A DNA stretch of 64,000 nt from NCBI RefSeq assembly GCF_042242105.1, contig NC_092014.1, positions 14,451,874 through 14,515,873 of the forward strand, read 5' to 3'. Shown piece by piece: positions 1-10,824 of the stretch. The translations under genes and the position numbers were made by a program. How positions within the stretch are numbered: position 1 is the first letter of the stretch; each line of letters starts with the position of its first letter. The notes beneath the pieces were generated by a model. The model made no database searches and was not told the origin of the DNA. It saw nothing but the letters and a program-made list of their open reading frames with translations. Origin of the DNA: Pempheris klunzingeri. Lineage: Eukaryota > Chordata > Actinopteri > Acropomatiformes > Pempheridae.

Positions 1-2196
1 CTCTGGCCTGTCTGTAGGCCGTGTGGTTGGTTATCCATGCAGGATACCACCCCAGGTTTGTCCTGAGGGGTCATAATTCAAAAATGTTTCTTTTTTTCTT
101 TTTGAGAAGACAATATCTTTGAGTGCTCAGATTTCCATTACATCATTTCCAAGGATGAATTATAGAATTGCATTTTTATATGAATGAAAGGACTGTTCGT
201 TTGGGGCACAAACAATGGGATCTAGTAGATTACTAAGAATGTGTTAAGTAAGACTACCTGAGTGATAGTTTGGATGAAAATCTCCTTGGGCTCCTCTCCT
301 GTGGGGTCGGACACCTCAAACTCCTCTCCAAAATCACAAAACACCCGCACACAGATGCCATATGCATCACAACCAATGAACTGGTAAAGACATAAGGTAA
401 ATCGGTTTGATTACTACAAAGGGCAAAACATATTGGTTAATATTTGACTGCTTGTGTGTCCCCATGAATAGGGCATGGTTTAGCTAATGCTCTGTAACGT
501 ATGACCATCATATGGATTGCAGACTTACTCTGATGGGGGGCTGTTGTGAATGGCAGAACTCATTCACTCTCTTCTGTAGGCTCAGTCTGGCTTCAGTCAA
601 AATCACACACTGGATAAGAAAGCAGAGCAGACAATCAGATCATAAAGCAGGTTTTAACAAAGGTTATATGCAATCTAAACCCAGATGACACTGAGCCAAC
701 TTTTTAGTTGCTCCATTGATAAACAACAAGTAAAACAGGTACAGTAGGTCCAGTCAGTGACTAAATACATCACCCCTGAAAGTTTTATCAAATCCTAACC
801 ATTTTTTTTGTCAGTTATGACCCTTCAAATTTTGACATTTAACTCTAACATTCTCACCACCCGAGAGATAAGCAGTGTTCACCCTGTTTAACCATATTTT
901 GTTTAAAAAACACATAACAGTTTAGAATAACCAATCATTTGGATTTACAGCTGTGAGGAGGATTGTACTGAAGAAGAGGTGTGCTACGCTTTTTTTGTGT
1001 GGACATTTTGAAACTTTTTCCACCACGACATCTTGTCTCAATTGGAAATTCCTTGTAACTGCTATAAATCCAAGCTGATCACACCACATGTTGTCCATAA
1101 AAGAATAAACTACATAAATTACTATAAACTTCTGCAGTCATTTTTACAAGTCTACAGGGGTTGGATGTTTTACATGCAACACAATCACCAGGGGGACTGT
1201 GGGACAACTTTTACTGTGAGACTGAGAGCAGCTCATTCAAAGTTTCCCACGACCCACAGCTTGGTCACAACCCAGATTCTGAAAAGCAATACCTTACCTG
1301 ATACTGTCTGAGAAAGCTGAGATCAGTGTTGTCGTCCAAAGCAGAGGAAGACATGTCAACATGGACATAAGGGTTCAACTCTGCTACCCGAGGGCACACT
1401 GCCTCCACCCTGTGGTAAAAAAGAAGAGGGGTAAGTATGTGTAAAAGACAAAGACAGGGAATTGAGATAGAGTAGATGAGTTTACATATGCACTTGGATT
1501 ACAGAAAAAACTGACTGTGAGTAGAGTCAGACGTGTTACCTTCTCCTCTGGCTCAACACATCCTCTTTGCGGATAAAGAAGTTAGAGCCCAGATCCAAGG
1601 TCTCACATTGCTTTGTGTCATGAAGGGTGACTGCCTGTATACACACATGCAAACACAAATATAATAGCTAAGGCCACAGGAAAGCCAACTCTCAATATTC
1701 CACATTAAAGCATTATACACTGCCATAATATGTAATGAAGGTGCATACCTTCACACCAGCCAGGACAATATTCTTCGCTGTAAAACCAGAAGTTGATTAG
1801 TGTCAAAACACAATTGGAAAGGCTGATCATGTAAAAACTATGGCACTGAAGAATATGATACTTAGCATACCAATTTCAATTCCCAGTCCTCCCATTCCGC
1901 TGAGAAAGACTGAGGCCTGGGCCATCTGGTGCATAGCACTGTCTCCCAGCACATATCGCTGGCGGCTGGACAGAGGGAAAGGAAAGATGAGGACGTGTGA
2001 GCGCTACAGATCAAGGAAAAGCGAGGAGCACCAAGCGCAATTACTGTATTGACTGTAGTATAAGCACAGTACTGTCGTTTCCTGTCTTGCAGTAATGTGT
2101 TGCATCAAGTGCTTCAGTCGGGGAGACCGCACCAGACTCAAAAAGGCAGACTCACCTGTAAAGAGAGTCATCAATCTCCATCGAGTCTGCAGCCAT
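1..2196 (-). CDS. uba6: Ubiquitin-like modifier-activating enzyme 6, N-terminal part (8 exons, runs off left edge)
   Basis: UBA6 is the second vertebrate E1; it adenylates ubiquitin or FAT10 and passes them to E2s such as USE1. Exons on the minus strand are 2156-2196 (ATG at 2196), 1871-1965, 1749-1777, 1540-1634, 1298-1409, 529-609, 258-380 and 62 down past base 1. All introns I checked are GT/AG and phases join without a break. The protein starts MAADSMEIDDSLYSRQR and continues VLGDSAMHQMAQASVF; the glycine-rich stretch SGMGGLGIEIAKN belongs to the first (inactive) adenylation repeat. The run PPIRFIGCDAYGICVRVFCD and the following EEFEVSDPTGEEPKEIF are typical of UBA6 rather than UBA1. The N terminus is shorter than in human UBA6. 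The catalytic cysteine and ubiquitin-fold domains lie beyond the window. Start context (A at -3, G at +4) is strong. Confidence 0.93.
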
Positions 2197-2800
2197 GCTG
2201 GGAGGGGAAGAGGGGGAATTCAACTATCCGAGAGATAACAACTATTCAATTACAACATATAAAAGTAGAGACAGTGATTACCAACGCTATTAAACGTTTT
2301 GGTTGTTAGCGGTAAAGATCTGAAACCAACGCCCTGTTGTAAGTTAGCTAAATGGCTAACTTACTGTTAATGCCGGCTAACTCTAGTTGTCAGCAATGTT
2401 GTTGACCTGACAACAGTCGGTAAAGCGCTAAAGGAAACTGACCTGCCTTGAGCCAGTGAAGTGGCAGCCTTCTAAAAGTCAAAGATTATAGCTGCCATAA
2501 TAACACCGGTTCATTTATGAACCTGCTGGGTAAAGCTCTACGTTAGCACATACAGCTAGCTAGCGCTCAGTGCCAGTGCTGTCTGGAGCCGGTGGCGAGG
2601 ACACTTGTCATAAACTCATGAAAAGTGATAACACACAGATACGATAGGCTACTAATACCTCCCCAGACTAGACAGCTGTCTTAGGTTTTTATCATCCTAC
2701 CAATCACTATAGAAAAATCGTTGGAAATGTTGTTAAAATTAGACAAATAATCATACGTAGCTACCTGTCAGTATGCGCGACGAGCTATAGCGAATGAATG
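2197..2800 (-). promoter_or_regulatory. uba6 5' UTR and promoter region
   Basis: This is the upstream flank of the uba6 start codon. It is relatively CpG-rich around 2330-2600 and holds repeated GTTAGC/GCTAAC/GCTAGC words (about 2343, 2354, 2378, 2542, 2555). No TATA box is evident. The transcription start is not visible and the limits are inferred. Confidence 0.4.
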
Positions 2801-4053
2801 GCTGTGAGTGGCTAAAAACTTGGAGTGGTTCCGGGTTACCACAGTCACATGACCAAGGTCATCCAATGAATCCACAGTATTTTTCAGGACTAAAATTTCA
2901 CTTTATTTTGGATACAAGTAAAATATCCCCAAATATCAATCTAAAAGCATTGCCTTCTCTTCTCTTCCTCTCTTATTATTTGAACGCCAGTATTAAATAT
3001 TATAAATTCAGAGCTTTTCTCACAAATTTACTAATCTGCCCCATTCATCAATACCCTATAGAAGCACCTTATAGGTCCTGAAATATACTATATTACGTCA
3101 AGGAACATAGAAGAGAAAAGAAAACGTGTATGATACTTCTTACAATGTACAGACATTAAATGACATTAGAGATTGGTCCAGTTTTGAAAATAGAATTTGA
3201 GAAAGGTTTTCCAGATCCTATAAAAGTTTCTGGAAGATCAGACTTGTCTACTTTAGCTGTTTAGAATTGAGGTATGACATTACCTCCTCCATTCAGAATT
3301 TATGAGGTACTAGTATAGTCTTTTTCACTATTTTATAACATTTTAATTGATTAAAGTCAAAGAAAGCAAGGATTACCAAACAAACAAATTTCTGTCACTT
3401 GAACAGACAATAAAGGTTTATCTTATCTATCTATCACCTAATGTTTTCAAGAATCATTAAAAATATACCTTAATGCTATTGACAAATGTCAGAATCCAAA
3501 TACCAAAAAACTATTACAAATCAGACCCTTGCAAATTTTATTCAGACTGAACAGAAAATTCTAAACAGCGTTTGCATCCTCCACTGTTCAAAGAAACAAA
3601 GGTCAGCAGCTGAGTGAAACATTTACATCCCACTGGCTCCCATTCTGGTGCAAACATGTAAAACACGAGCCTACTACTGTCTTTGATAGTTTTGTTTTAA
3701 TTTGTGTGTGTGTGTATGTGTGTGTGTGTTAGTGTGTTTGAGTGGGTGAGAGAGAAAGAGAAAAAGCATTTATGTGTCTATATGAGGTCTATGTATCTGT
3801 GTTTCCATTCCAACTCTATTTGTCTTCAAATTTCACTTAATCCTGACAGAGATTTGACTTTGTGTTTCCTTGTGTGGGACAGTATCCCTCAAGTTTAGAA
3901 ACACCCTCCCTCTGATCATATAGGTCAGAAACACTCAGGTTCCTCCCCCTGAGCTAGAGCCAAAGCCATACACTTGCACACATCAGACTCTGAACTGCAA
4001 AGGACCACTTTCAACTCTCGGACACCTGCCCACAGGTTCACTCTGTCCTGGCA
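2801..4053. other. Head-to-head intergenic region between uba6 and grhpr
   Basis: AT-rich DNA without a supportable gene. A short imperfect TG tract lies at about 3703-3740. The last 100 bases before 4054 are probably the grhpr 5' UTR; a CCCACAG at about 4029-4035 could be a splice acceptor for a spliced leader, but no donor can be assigned. Confidence 0.5.
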
Positions 4054-6164
4054 ATGTGGTGCAGTCGTACAGCACTGCGTGTGCTCCAGCGGGTCGCTGT
4101 TACCCCTCTGAATGTCACTGGGAGCCTGACGAGCAACGTGCAGAGGGAGATGTCAACCCTGCCACGGGTGTATGTGACCCGACAGATCCCACCCGAGGGC
4201 CTGAGGATCCTCCGTGAATCTGGACAGTGAGTCATAGTGTCCTAAAGTAAATTAATTTCAGAGAGAACATCCTATGTTACCAATTAATGGCATCATGTAG
4301 CTGGTTTGACTGTGATACCTTTTTGAATGCTGAATGTCTGCTTTGTAAAGTTCATCATTTACTTTGAGTAAACAGGACTGAACATTTGCCCTCATGTTAA
4401 CCAGATAAGATCAGTAACCTAGAGGCTATTCCCCCACAGCCGAGCTGAAAAAATGCCTCACTGCACCTTTAAGTCTCAGTGTTTCTCACGGTACACCTGA
4501 CAAGCTTGAGATACTGTATATCTTGAGCTAAAGCTTTGAAAATGAATTTCCCAGGGTGCAGTTTGAGCTGTGGGACTCAGATGACGCTGTACCCAGGAAG
4601 GAGCTGCTTCAGAAGGTCAAAGGTGTTGATGGTCTGGTCTGCGTGCTGACAGAGAAGATTGATGCAGAGTTGTTGGACGCTGCAGGTGTGAGGACAGTCT
4701 TTGAATCAGTCTAGCCAAGGATGCAATGAAAAGCCTCTCAAATGTAGGCATGTGTTTGGTGTGCTCCTGCAGGTCCAAACCTGAAGGTCCTCAGTACCAT
4801 GTCAGTGGGTTTTGACCATCTCTCTTTAGAGGAGCTGAAGAAAAGGTGATTCTTATCTCTTCTTTAAAATAAACTACTAATTTGTGTGTACTTTGAATTT
4901 AATTATTCATCTTCATCAGTTTACAAAATGCAAAGTGAGCGAACAAGAAATATCTAGAAATATTTCTAAATATATTTAGAAATATCTAAATCAAATCAAT
5001 ATTTGGTGTGACCACCCTTTGCCTTCAAAACAGCATCAGTTCTTCAGGTACACCTGCACACAGTTTTTGAAGGAACTCGGCAGGAAGGTTGCTCCAAACA
5101 ACTTGGAGAACTAACCACAGATCTTCTGTGGATGTCAGCTGCCTCAGATCCTTCTGTCTCTTCATGTGATCCCAGACAGACTAGACGATGTTGAGATCAG
5201 GGCTCTGTGGGGGCCACACCATCACTTCCAGGACCCCTTGTTCTTCTTTATAGACCACTTCTAACCAGACTTCTCCGGACAGTAGATGGGTCAACCTGGT
5301 CCCACTGGTTTCTGCTAGTTCTGAGCTGATAGCACTGCTGCTTCAAAAGGAACTAAGCATAATGTGTCTTTCATCTGCTGCACTAAGGTTCCTTGGCCGA
5401 CCACTGCGTCTACAGTCCTCAAGGTTGCCTGTTTCTTTGTGCTTCTCCAAAATAGCTTGAACAGCACATCTTGAAACTGCAGTCTGCTTTAAAATCTTTG
5501 CCTGGGAGAGACCTTGCTGATGCAGTATAACAACCTTGTGTCTTGTTGTTGTGCTCAGTCTTGCCATGATGTCCTGTGACATGAAACTGTCTTCCACAAC
5601 CTCACCTAGCAGAGTTTCCTCACCCAGTTTTAAGCTTCCTACACAGCAGTTAAAGATTGTTTTTCAACCTGCATATGAAATTGATGATTATTAGCACCTG
5701 TCTGGTATAACTGGTTAATCATACACCAGACTATGATCCTACAAAATCCCCGACTGTGAACAACCTTCTTGCCGAGTTCCATCAAAAATCGCGTGCAAGT
5801 GTACCTGGAAGAACCTATGCTGTTTTGAAGGCAAAAGGTGGTCACACCAAATACTGATTTGATTTTGATTTTTCTTCCGTTTGCTCACTCACCTGCCTGA
5901 GACTTTTTCACAGTACTGTATATGTGTAATATTGTGTGTGTGATGCTTGTTTGTGTGTGTGTTTTCCCCCAGAGGGATCCGTGTGGGTTATACCCCTGAT
6001 GTCCTGACTGATTCTGTGGCTGAGCTGACTGTGGCTCTGCTGCTCACTACCTCCAGGAGGCTCATAGAGGCCACGCATGAAGCCAAGACGTAATGTTACA
6101 CACTCTCACACACTCAAGTGTACCCATGCATACATGTTTTTGTTTTTGTCAAAGGTAAAATACA

Positions 6165-6195
<31 letters not shown>

Positions 6196-7548
6196 AGTGG
6201 CGGCTGGGGCACTTGGAGAACTCTGTGGCTGTGTGGGTATGAGCTGGCCAACAGCACTGTGGGTATCCTGGGCCTGGGGAGGATTGGTGAGCACACAGCA
6301 TCTGAAACACTACACACAACGTGCACATCAGCTTATCATTAAAACCCTCTTACACAGAGTCTTTGTGTTCTAAGGTGTGGCTATCGCTGAGCGTCTGGCA
6401 TCTTTCAAAGTAAAGAAGTTCATTTACACAGACGTGGCCCCCAGGCCTGAGCTGGCCAGTCTTATTAATGCAGAGTTCGGTAAGTACCAGCATTTAAGAT
6501 TATATAATGCATGATGACATTGAGGTGGATGTCTACTGTCTACTCTTAGGCAAATGTCATTTTTAATCTCCTTGGACTCATCACCTTTCTGTGTGGAGTT
6601 TGCATGTTCTCTCCGGGTTCTCCAGCTTCCTCCCACAGTCCAAAGACATGAAGGTTAATTGGTAACTCTAAATTGCCTGTAGGTGTGAGTGTGAGAGTTG
6701 TCTCTGTGTCTCGGCCCTGTGATTGACTGGCAACCAGGCCAGGGTGTAACCCACCTCTGGCCCAATGTCAGCTGGGATTGGCTCCAGCCCCACCGCGAAC
6801 CTTAAGGATAAGCGGTATAGACAATGGATGGATGGATGAAGCTAGATATAATGATGCACTGTCTCTTGGTCTAGTCTCTTTCGATGAGCTGGCAAGGCAG
6901 TCAGATTTCCTGACTGTGTGCTGTGCTTTGACGCCGGAAACAAATCAGATCTGCAACAAAGACCTCTTCTCCAAGATGAAAAGCACCTCCGTCTTTATCA
7001 ACACTAGCAGGTACCCTTAAACACAAACACACATTGTATCGCTGATTGTACATAATACCATGTAATAGAGGGGGTGGGGGCTATCAGGCTGACCTGGCCA
7101 GGACTATACACTATCAGGGTTTCTTGTATGTTCGTATATACTGTATAATTCTGGTCTTCCTGTCGTGTCAGAGGTGGGGTGGTGAATCAGGAGGACCTGT
7201 ATGAGGCTCTGTCCACTGGGCAGATTGCAGCAGCTGGCTTAGATGTCACTGTTCCTGAGCCCCTGCCTACAAACCACCCACTCTTCACCCTCAAAAACTG
7301 CGGTGAGTCAGACTTATTGCTTTCAAAATAGTTGTTTTTTCAAGAAAACTATTTAGGTCAACTTAATAACACTGAGCTCAGTTCTCACTGCCTTTCCTTT
7401 GTCTATTTAATTCTCTCTTCCCACAGTGATTCTCCCACATATTGCTAGTGCGAGCTATACTACCCGTAACGCCATGTCCGCTCTGGCAGCGAACAACCTC
7501 CTCCTTGGTCTGCGGGGTGAGCCGATGATCAAAGAACTCAAGCTGTGA
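4054..7548 (+). CDS. grhpr: Glyoxylate reductase/hydroxypyruvate reductase (9 exons, complete)
   Basis: GRHPR reduces glyoxylate to glycolate and hydroxypyruvate to D-glycerate with NADPH, which keeps glyoxylate from becoming oxalate. Exons: 4054-4226, 4555-4685, 4773-4845, 5973-6089, 6198-6286, 6375-6479, 6875-7010, 7172-7302, 7427-7548 (1077 nt, 358 residues, TGA at 7546). The D-2-hydroxyacid dehydrogenase features are all present: nucleotide-binding GLGRIG at residues 190-195, catalytic Arg275 in NTSRGGVVNQ, Glu304 in [10 protein letters not shown] and His323 in ILPHIASA. The C terminus [10 protein letters not shown] matches the human GEPMPSELKL. Human GRHPR has 328 residues; the extra ~30 here are N-terminal ([16 protein letters not shown]...), Arg/Ser/Leu-rich without acidic residues until Glu32, like a mitochondrial presequence. 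An in-frame Met33 (4150) would give the usual short protein. Both ATGs have G at -3 and T at +4. Confidence 0.95.
4920..5920 (-). mobile_element. Defective Tc1/mariner element in grhpr intron 3
   Basis: A Tc1-family remnant of about 1.0 kb (an intact copy is near 1.6 kb). Terminal inverted repeats are visible as ATTTGGTGTGACCACC at about 4998-5014 and its complement at about 5838-5853; the outer right end reads CACAGTACTGTA at 5909-5920. On the minus strand 5343-5597 encodes the transposase N-terminal helix-turn-helix part ([18 protein letters not shown], then [14 protein letters not shown]). From about 5230 down to 5040 the C-terminal end reads [27 protein letters not shown]. The codon normally giving the last catalytic Glu is TAG at 5181-5183, and the middle of the transposase is missing, so the copy is dead. 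The left arm also carries a 26-bp perfect AT-rich palindrome (4960-4985). Confidence 0.88.
6165..6192 (+). repeat. (TC)14 microsatellite serving as polypyrimidine tract
   Basis: A perfect TC run ends five bases before the AG (6196-6197) of grhpr exon 5. It therefore makes up the polypyrimidine tract of that acceptor. Confidence 0.95.
6590..6838 (+). repeat. LINE/SINE 3'-tail type repeat (L2/CR1-like) in grhpr intron 6
   Basis: The stretch contains GTGTGGAGTTTGCATGTTCT, CTTCCTCCCACAGTCCAAAG and TTAATTGGTAACTCTAAATT and ends in a short ATGG array at about 6824-6838. This wording is a very common fish interspersed repeat ending like a non-LTR retrotransposon tail. The family is named from memory; orientation follows the ATGG tail. 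Confidence 0.75.
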
Positions 7549-7619
7549 GAAGAAACTGGTTCCACTGGCTGAATACTGGACCATCAGCTCAACTAATATG
7601 TCTAATTATTCTTTAGAGG

Positions 7620-7625
7620 ATTAAA
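7620..7625 (+). terminator. Likely grhpr polyadenylation signal (ATTAAA)
   Basis: ATTAAA lies 72 bases after the grhpr stop codon, on the correct strand. It is the first recognisable signal downstream. Confidence 0.5.
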
Positions 7626-7745
7626 ATGAAACCAGGACTTTAACTTTGTAATGGTTCGTTTCTTCTCTCTTGGATCATCTCCGTGCCATTTCTGTTCATA
7701 TTTCATAAATATGTCACCAGCGAAAAACTGAATTTCATTGTTTTT

Positions 7746-10700
7746 TTTATTCAGTCTATACATCAACTGAACATACTATACAATCTTCATAGCCTTCAAC
7801 AGTAAAGAGACAAACATTTACTTCTCTTGTGGTTACACTATGTTAGATATTCAGAAAAAAACAGAAATACTTCAGATTTGGCATATCAACAAAAGCCCAG
7901 CTTTTCAAGCTAGAGGGCATAAGGCAGTGACTTTCATAATCAATTTAGGCCTTTTCATATATTTTAAACTTTTGGTATACTCATACAGGGGTCATACAGT
8001 CAGTGCATTTTTCAGAGATTCGCATGAACTGTTAATGCAACAGCTTTAGAAGACAGCACCATAATGATCCTTAACAGGCCACTGTGTGAGACATGGAAGC
8101 CATTTTGGAGGACTACATTTCTCCTCATCACCTCTACAATTCTGTATTTCTCATGAAGATGTCCCATCTACCTCTTTCCATAGTGCAGAGGAGGCTGAAC
8201 GTGAGCAGGTAACACAGAAACAGACGTCAGATTTGAGATTTAACCATCAGTGGCCATTTAAAAATTCTGTGGCCAAGCTTTAGTGATTTTACTATTGACT
8301 GCATAGTGTCAAGGGCAAACGGTAGGCTAGCTTATGTTTACAGGGAGAACATCCTATAAGGCAAATACTCTTCTGAAGTAAAATGTCCAAATCAGTCATT
8401 AACAAATGTGTCAAAGAAAACTGTCATTTTGTACAGGCTAACAGTGTGATGACTCTACAGTACAATTAGGTGCCAACTAGAAATGGAAGCGATGACTCAT
8501 TGACAGTGTAGGCGACACAATACAGCAAGCAACAAAGTATACAAAAAGGCAAACATGTATTTAAAGTGTTATCTTTTTCATTTTGGTTCACTAAAACAGA
8601 ATTCTACAACACTGCATGAACATTGATTTCAATTAACCGACCATCTACCGATGAAGCTGCTCTGTTTTACAACCAGCGGAAGCCAGGCGTCCAAAACTGT
8701 GATCTTTTATGTGATGTTATTTTCCTTGAACTGCAAACTCAGATTTTAATGTCAACAAATGTCAAACGAATTAAAATCTAGTTGTATACGTAACACAGCT
8801 AGCACTCCTAAAATTAACAGTACAAAAACGACAGGAGATGCTGTCAAACTCTTTAAATTTGCCCCATGTGCATTTGCATTTCACAAACTGGGGATTGTAT
8901 ATTATTGATCACCTGCCGGCAAAAATGCTACAACCCTTAACTTGCAACCTCGTCCTGATGAAAGCGTAACTAAAGAAAAAACCCACTGAGAGCTGGTAGA
9001 GTTGGATAATTGCAATTACAGCAACGTTTTCACATAGTTCAACATATTAGTTACAAATAAGAATGATTTGTCTAAGTGCTTTTGTAGCAGATGCGACATT
9101 AGATGTATAAAGAGACATATATAAAGCACTAATATCAAGTACAGTAGCAAACTTATACAAATGTTTAGTTCTTCATGAGGTGTTTTGTCTCTCCTCCAAG
9201 AGAAAACTGATGAAACCATGTGCAATATTTACTGTACATCTCTGCCTCTCAGCGCAACCTCATCGCCCTTTTCATAAACACACAGACTGTCCACACACAA
9301 GAGCACCAGTAACCAGGGCAACTTGGCTGATGTTTGGACGGTCAGTTAACTTATTGGCTGAACATTTTGTGGTCATTCCCAGTCAGTAACCATTAAAGGA
9401 GGGACAGTCAAGTGATATATATATTATTCAAGTGAAAATCACAACTGCAAGTTCTGCACATTATGAAACAAAATAAGGTGCATTTACAGCGCATTTTCCT
9501 GTGAAGTTATCCACGTATTAAAATGATATTACAATGCAATATCATATCACTATTAGTTTTCTCAGAAAGAGACAGCAAGGCCCAGTGAAAGCGGATTTTC
9601 TTTCTTGCTTTTAATACATAGATGGTGCAGGTTGACACTTTTTCTTTTATTTTGATGATTCCAAAGTTAACAGCTCTGCCTGGCAAGTGCAAATTGGAGC
9701 AATTCAAAGTTTCCCACTGCTCTAAAACTTGTATTTGACAAACTACAGGTGTAAATGTTTCAAGTGAGACATTTACTCCTCGAGTCATATTAACTGTGAA
9801 GGCCCCATCAGTGCAAACTGACTTATCTTTCCAGCTACCAGACATATTCTCAATTGTAAGTGAGCTCAGCTACACCAGATTCCCTGTTCTACTTTCAGCA
9901 TCACCTAGGCCCGTCTCACAGCACTGAACCTATATCTGTCTATATTATAGCCATCCTTTTGGACAGTAGGCTAAGTATCAGCAGAATCACGGCCATTTAC
10001 AGTACTTACAGTCATATCTGCAGCCCAAACAGAATCTGAATCACTTAGTCCACAGTCTATGCGACCGCCCTTGTGCAGAACAAGGCACAGTCAATATGCA
10101 CGATCGCGATGACTCAACAGTCTGATGTGGGATGCTGCTACATGTTTTCTAAATGTGCAATGAAAAATCTACATGAGCACACTATTTTACAATATTTGCT
10201 CTTAACATTGGTGCTACACAGCTGCCACTGATCCGCAAACACTCAGAGTATTATAATAATAGAGTCAAATAAGAACGTACCACAAACTATTAATGTTCTG
10301 CATTGGTGGCTCCCCTCAACAGATCTGAATTCCACTCGACAACTATATGATACCTATATAATATACACATAATATGTTATGATCATATTATGCAAAGTCC
10401 AAGGGCTTCATGTATGATGCTGACAGAAAATTCTCATAATACTCTTATGATATTTCTACAGGTGAATATAATGTGTGTATCTGTGGTGCTCTATGATGAA
10501 TCCATAGCAATTAATGTGGTGCTTTTGCATGTCCTGTATCTCTAAAGTCTTTTGACAGGCTAAATGTGTTTATAATAACTTTTAGCAACTTGATAGAATG
10601 GGTTTCTCCTGGAAAAGAAAATGTATGCTTACATCATCATCATCATCATCATCCCTATCTTTGGTCTGTGGTCAGGACTGGTTGGTTTGAACAGAACAGC

Positions 10701-10824
10701 TGATCAGATGCTGCTGCTCAGTCAACAGCTCGAAATATTTCTGGGGCTTTGAATTCATCCCGTCACTGACTGTTTAAGTATTCATCCTGTCAGCCAACTC
10801 TACTTTGACACAGTGGCCTCGGAC
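7746..10824 (-). other. Probable long 3' UTR of zbtb5
   Basis: About 3.1 kb between the zbtb5 stop codon (10825-10827) and an AATAAA on the minus strand (7751-7746). I see no coding potential in it; the short open frames are not conserved-looking. The extent is inferred from the polyadenylation signal alone. If correct, the grhpr and zbtb5 transcript ends lie about 100 bases apart, tail-to-tail. An ATC trinucleotide run sits at 10632-10653. Confidence 0.45.
10632..10653 (+). repeat. (ATC)7 microsatellite
   Basis: A perfect trinucleotide run in the presumed zbtb5 3' UTR. Confidence 0.9.

Noticed and set aside
6778..7020. Longer grhpr exon 7 beginning at 6778
   Set aside because: The upstream part is the LINE-tail repeat; the acceptor at 6873-6874 gives the conserved [14 protein letters not shown] junction.
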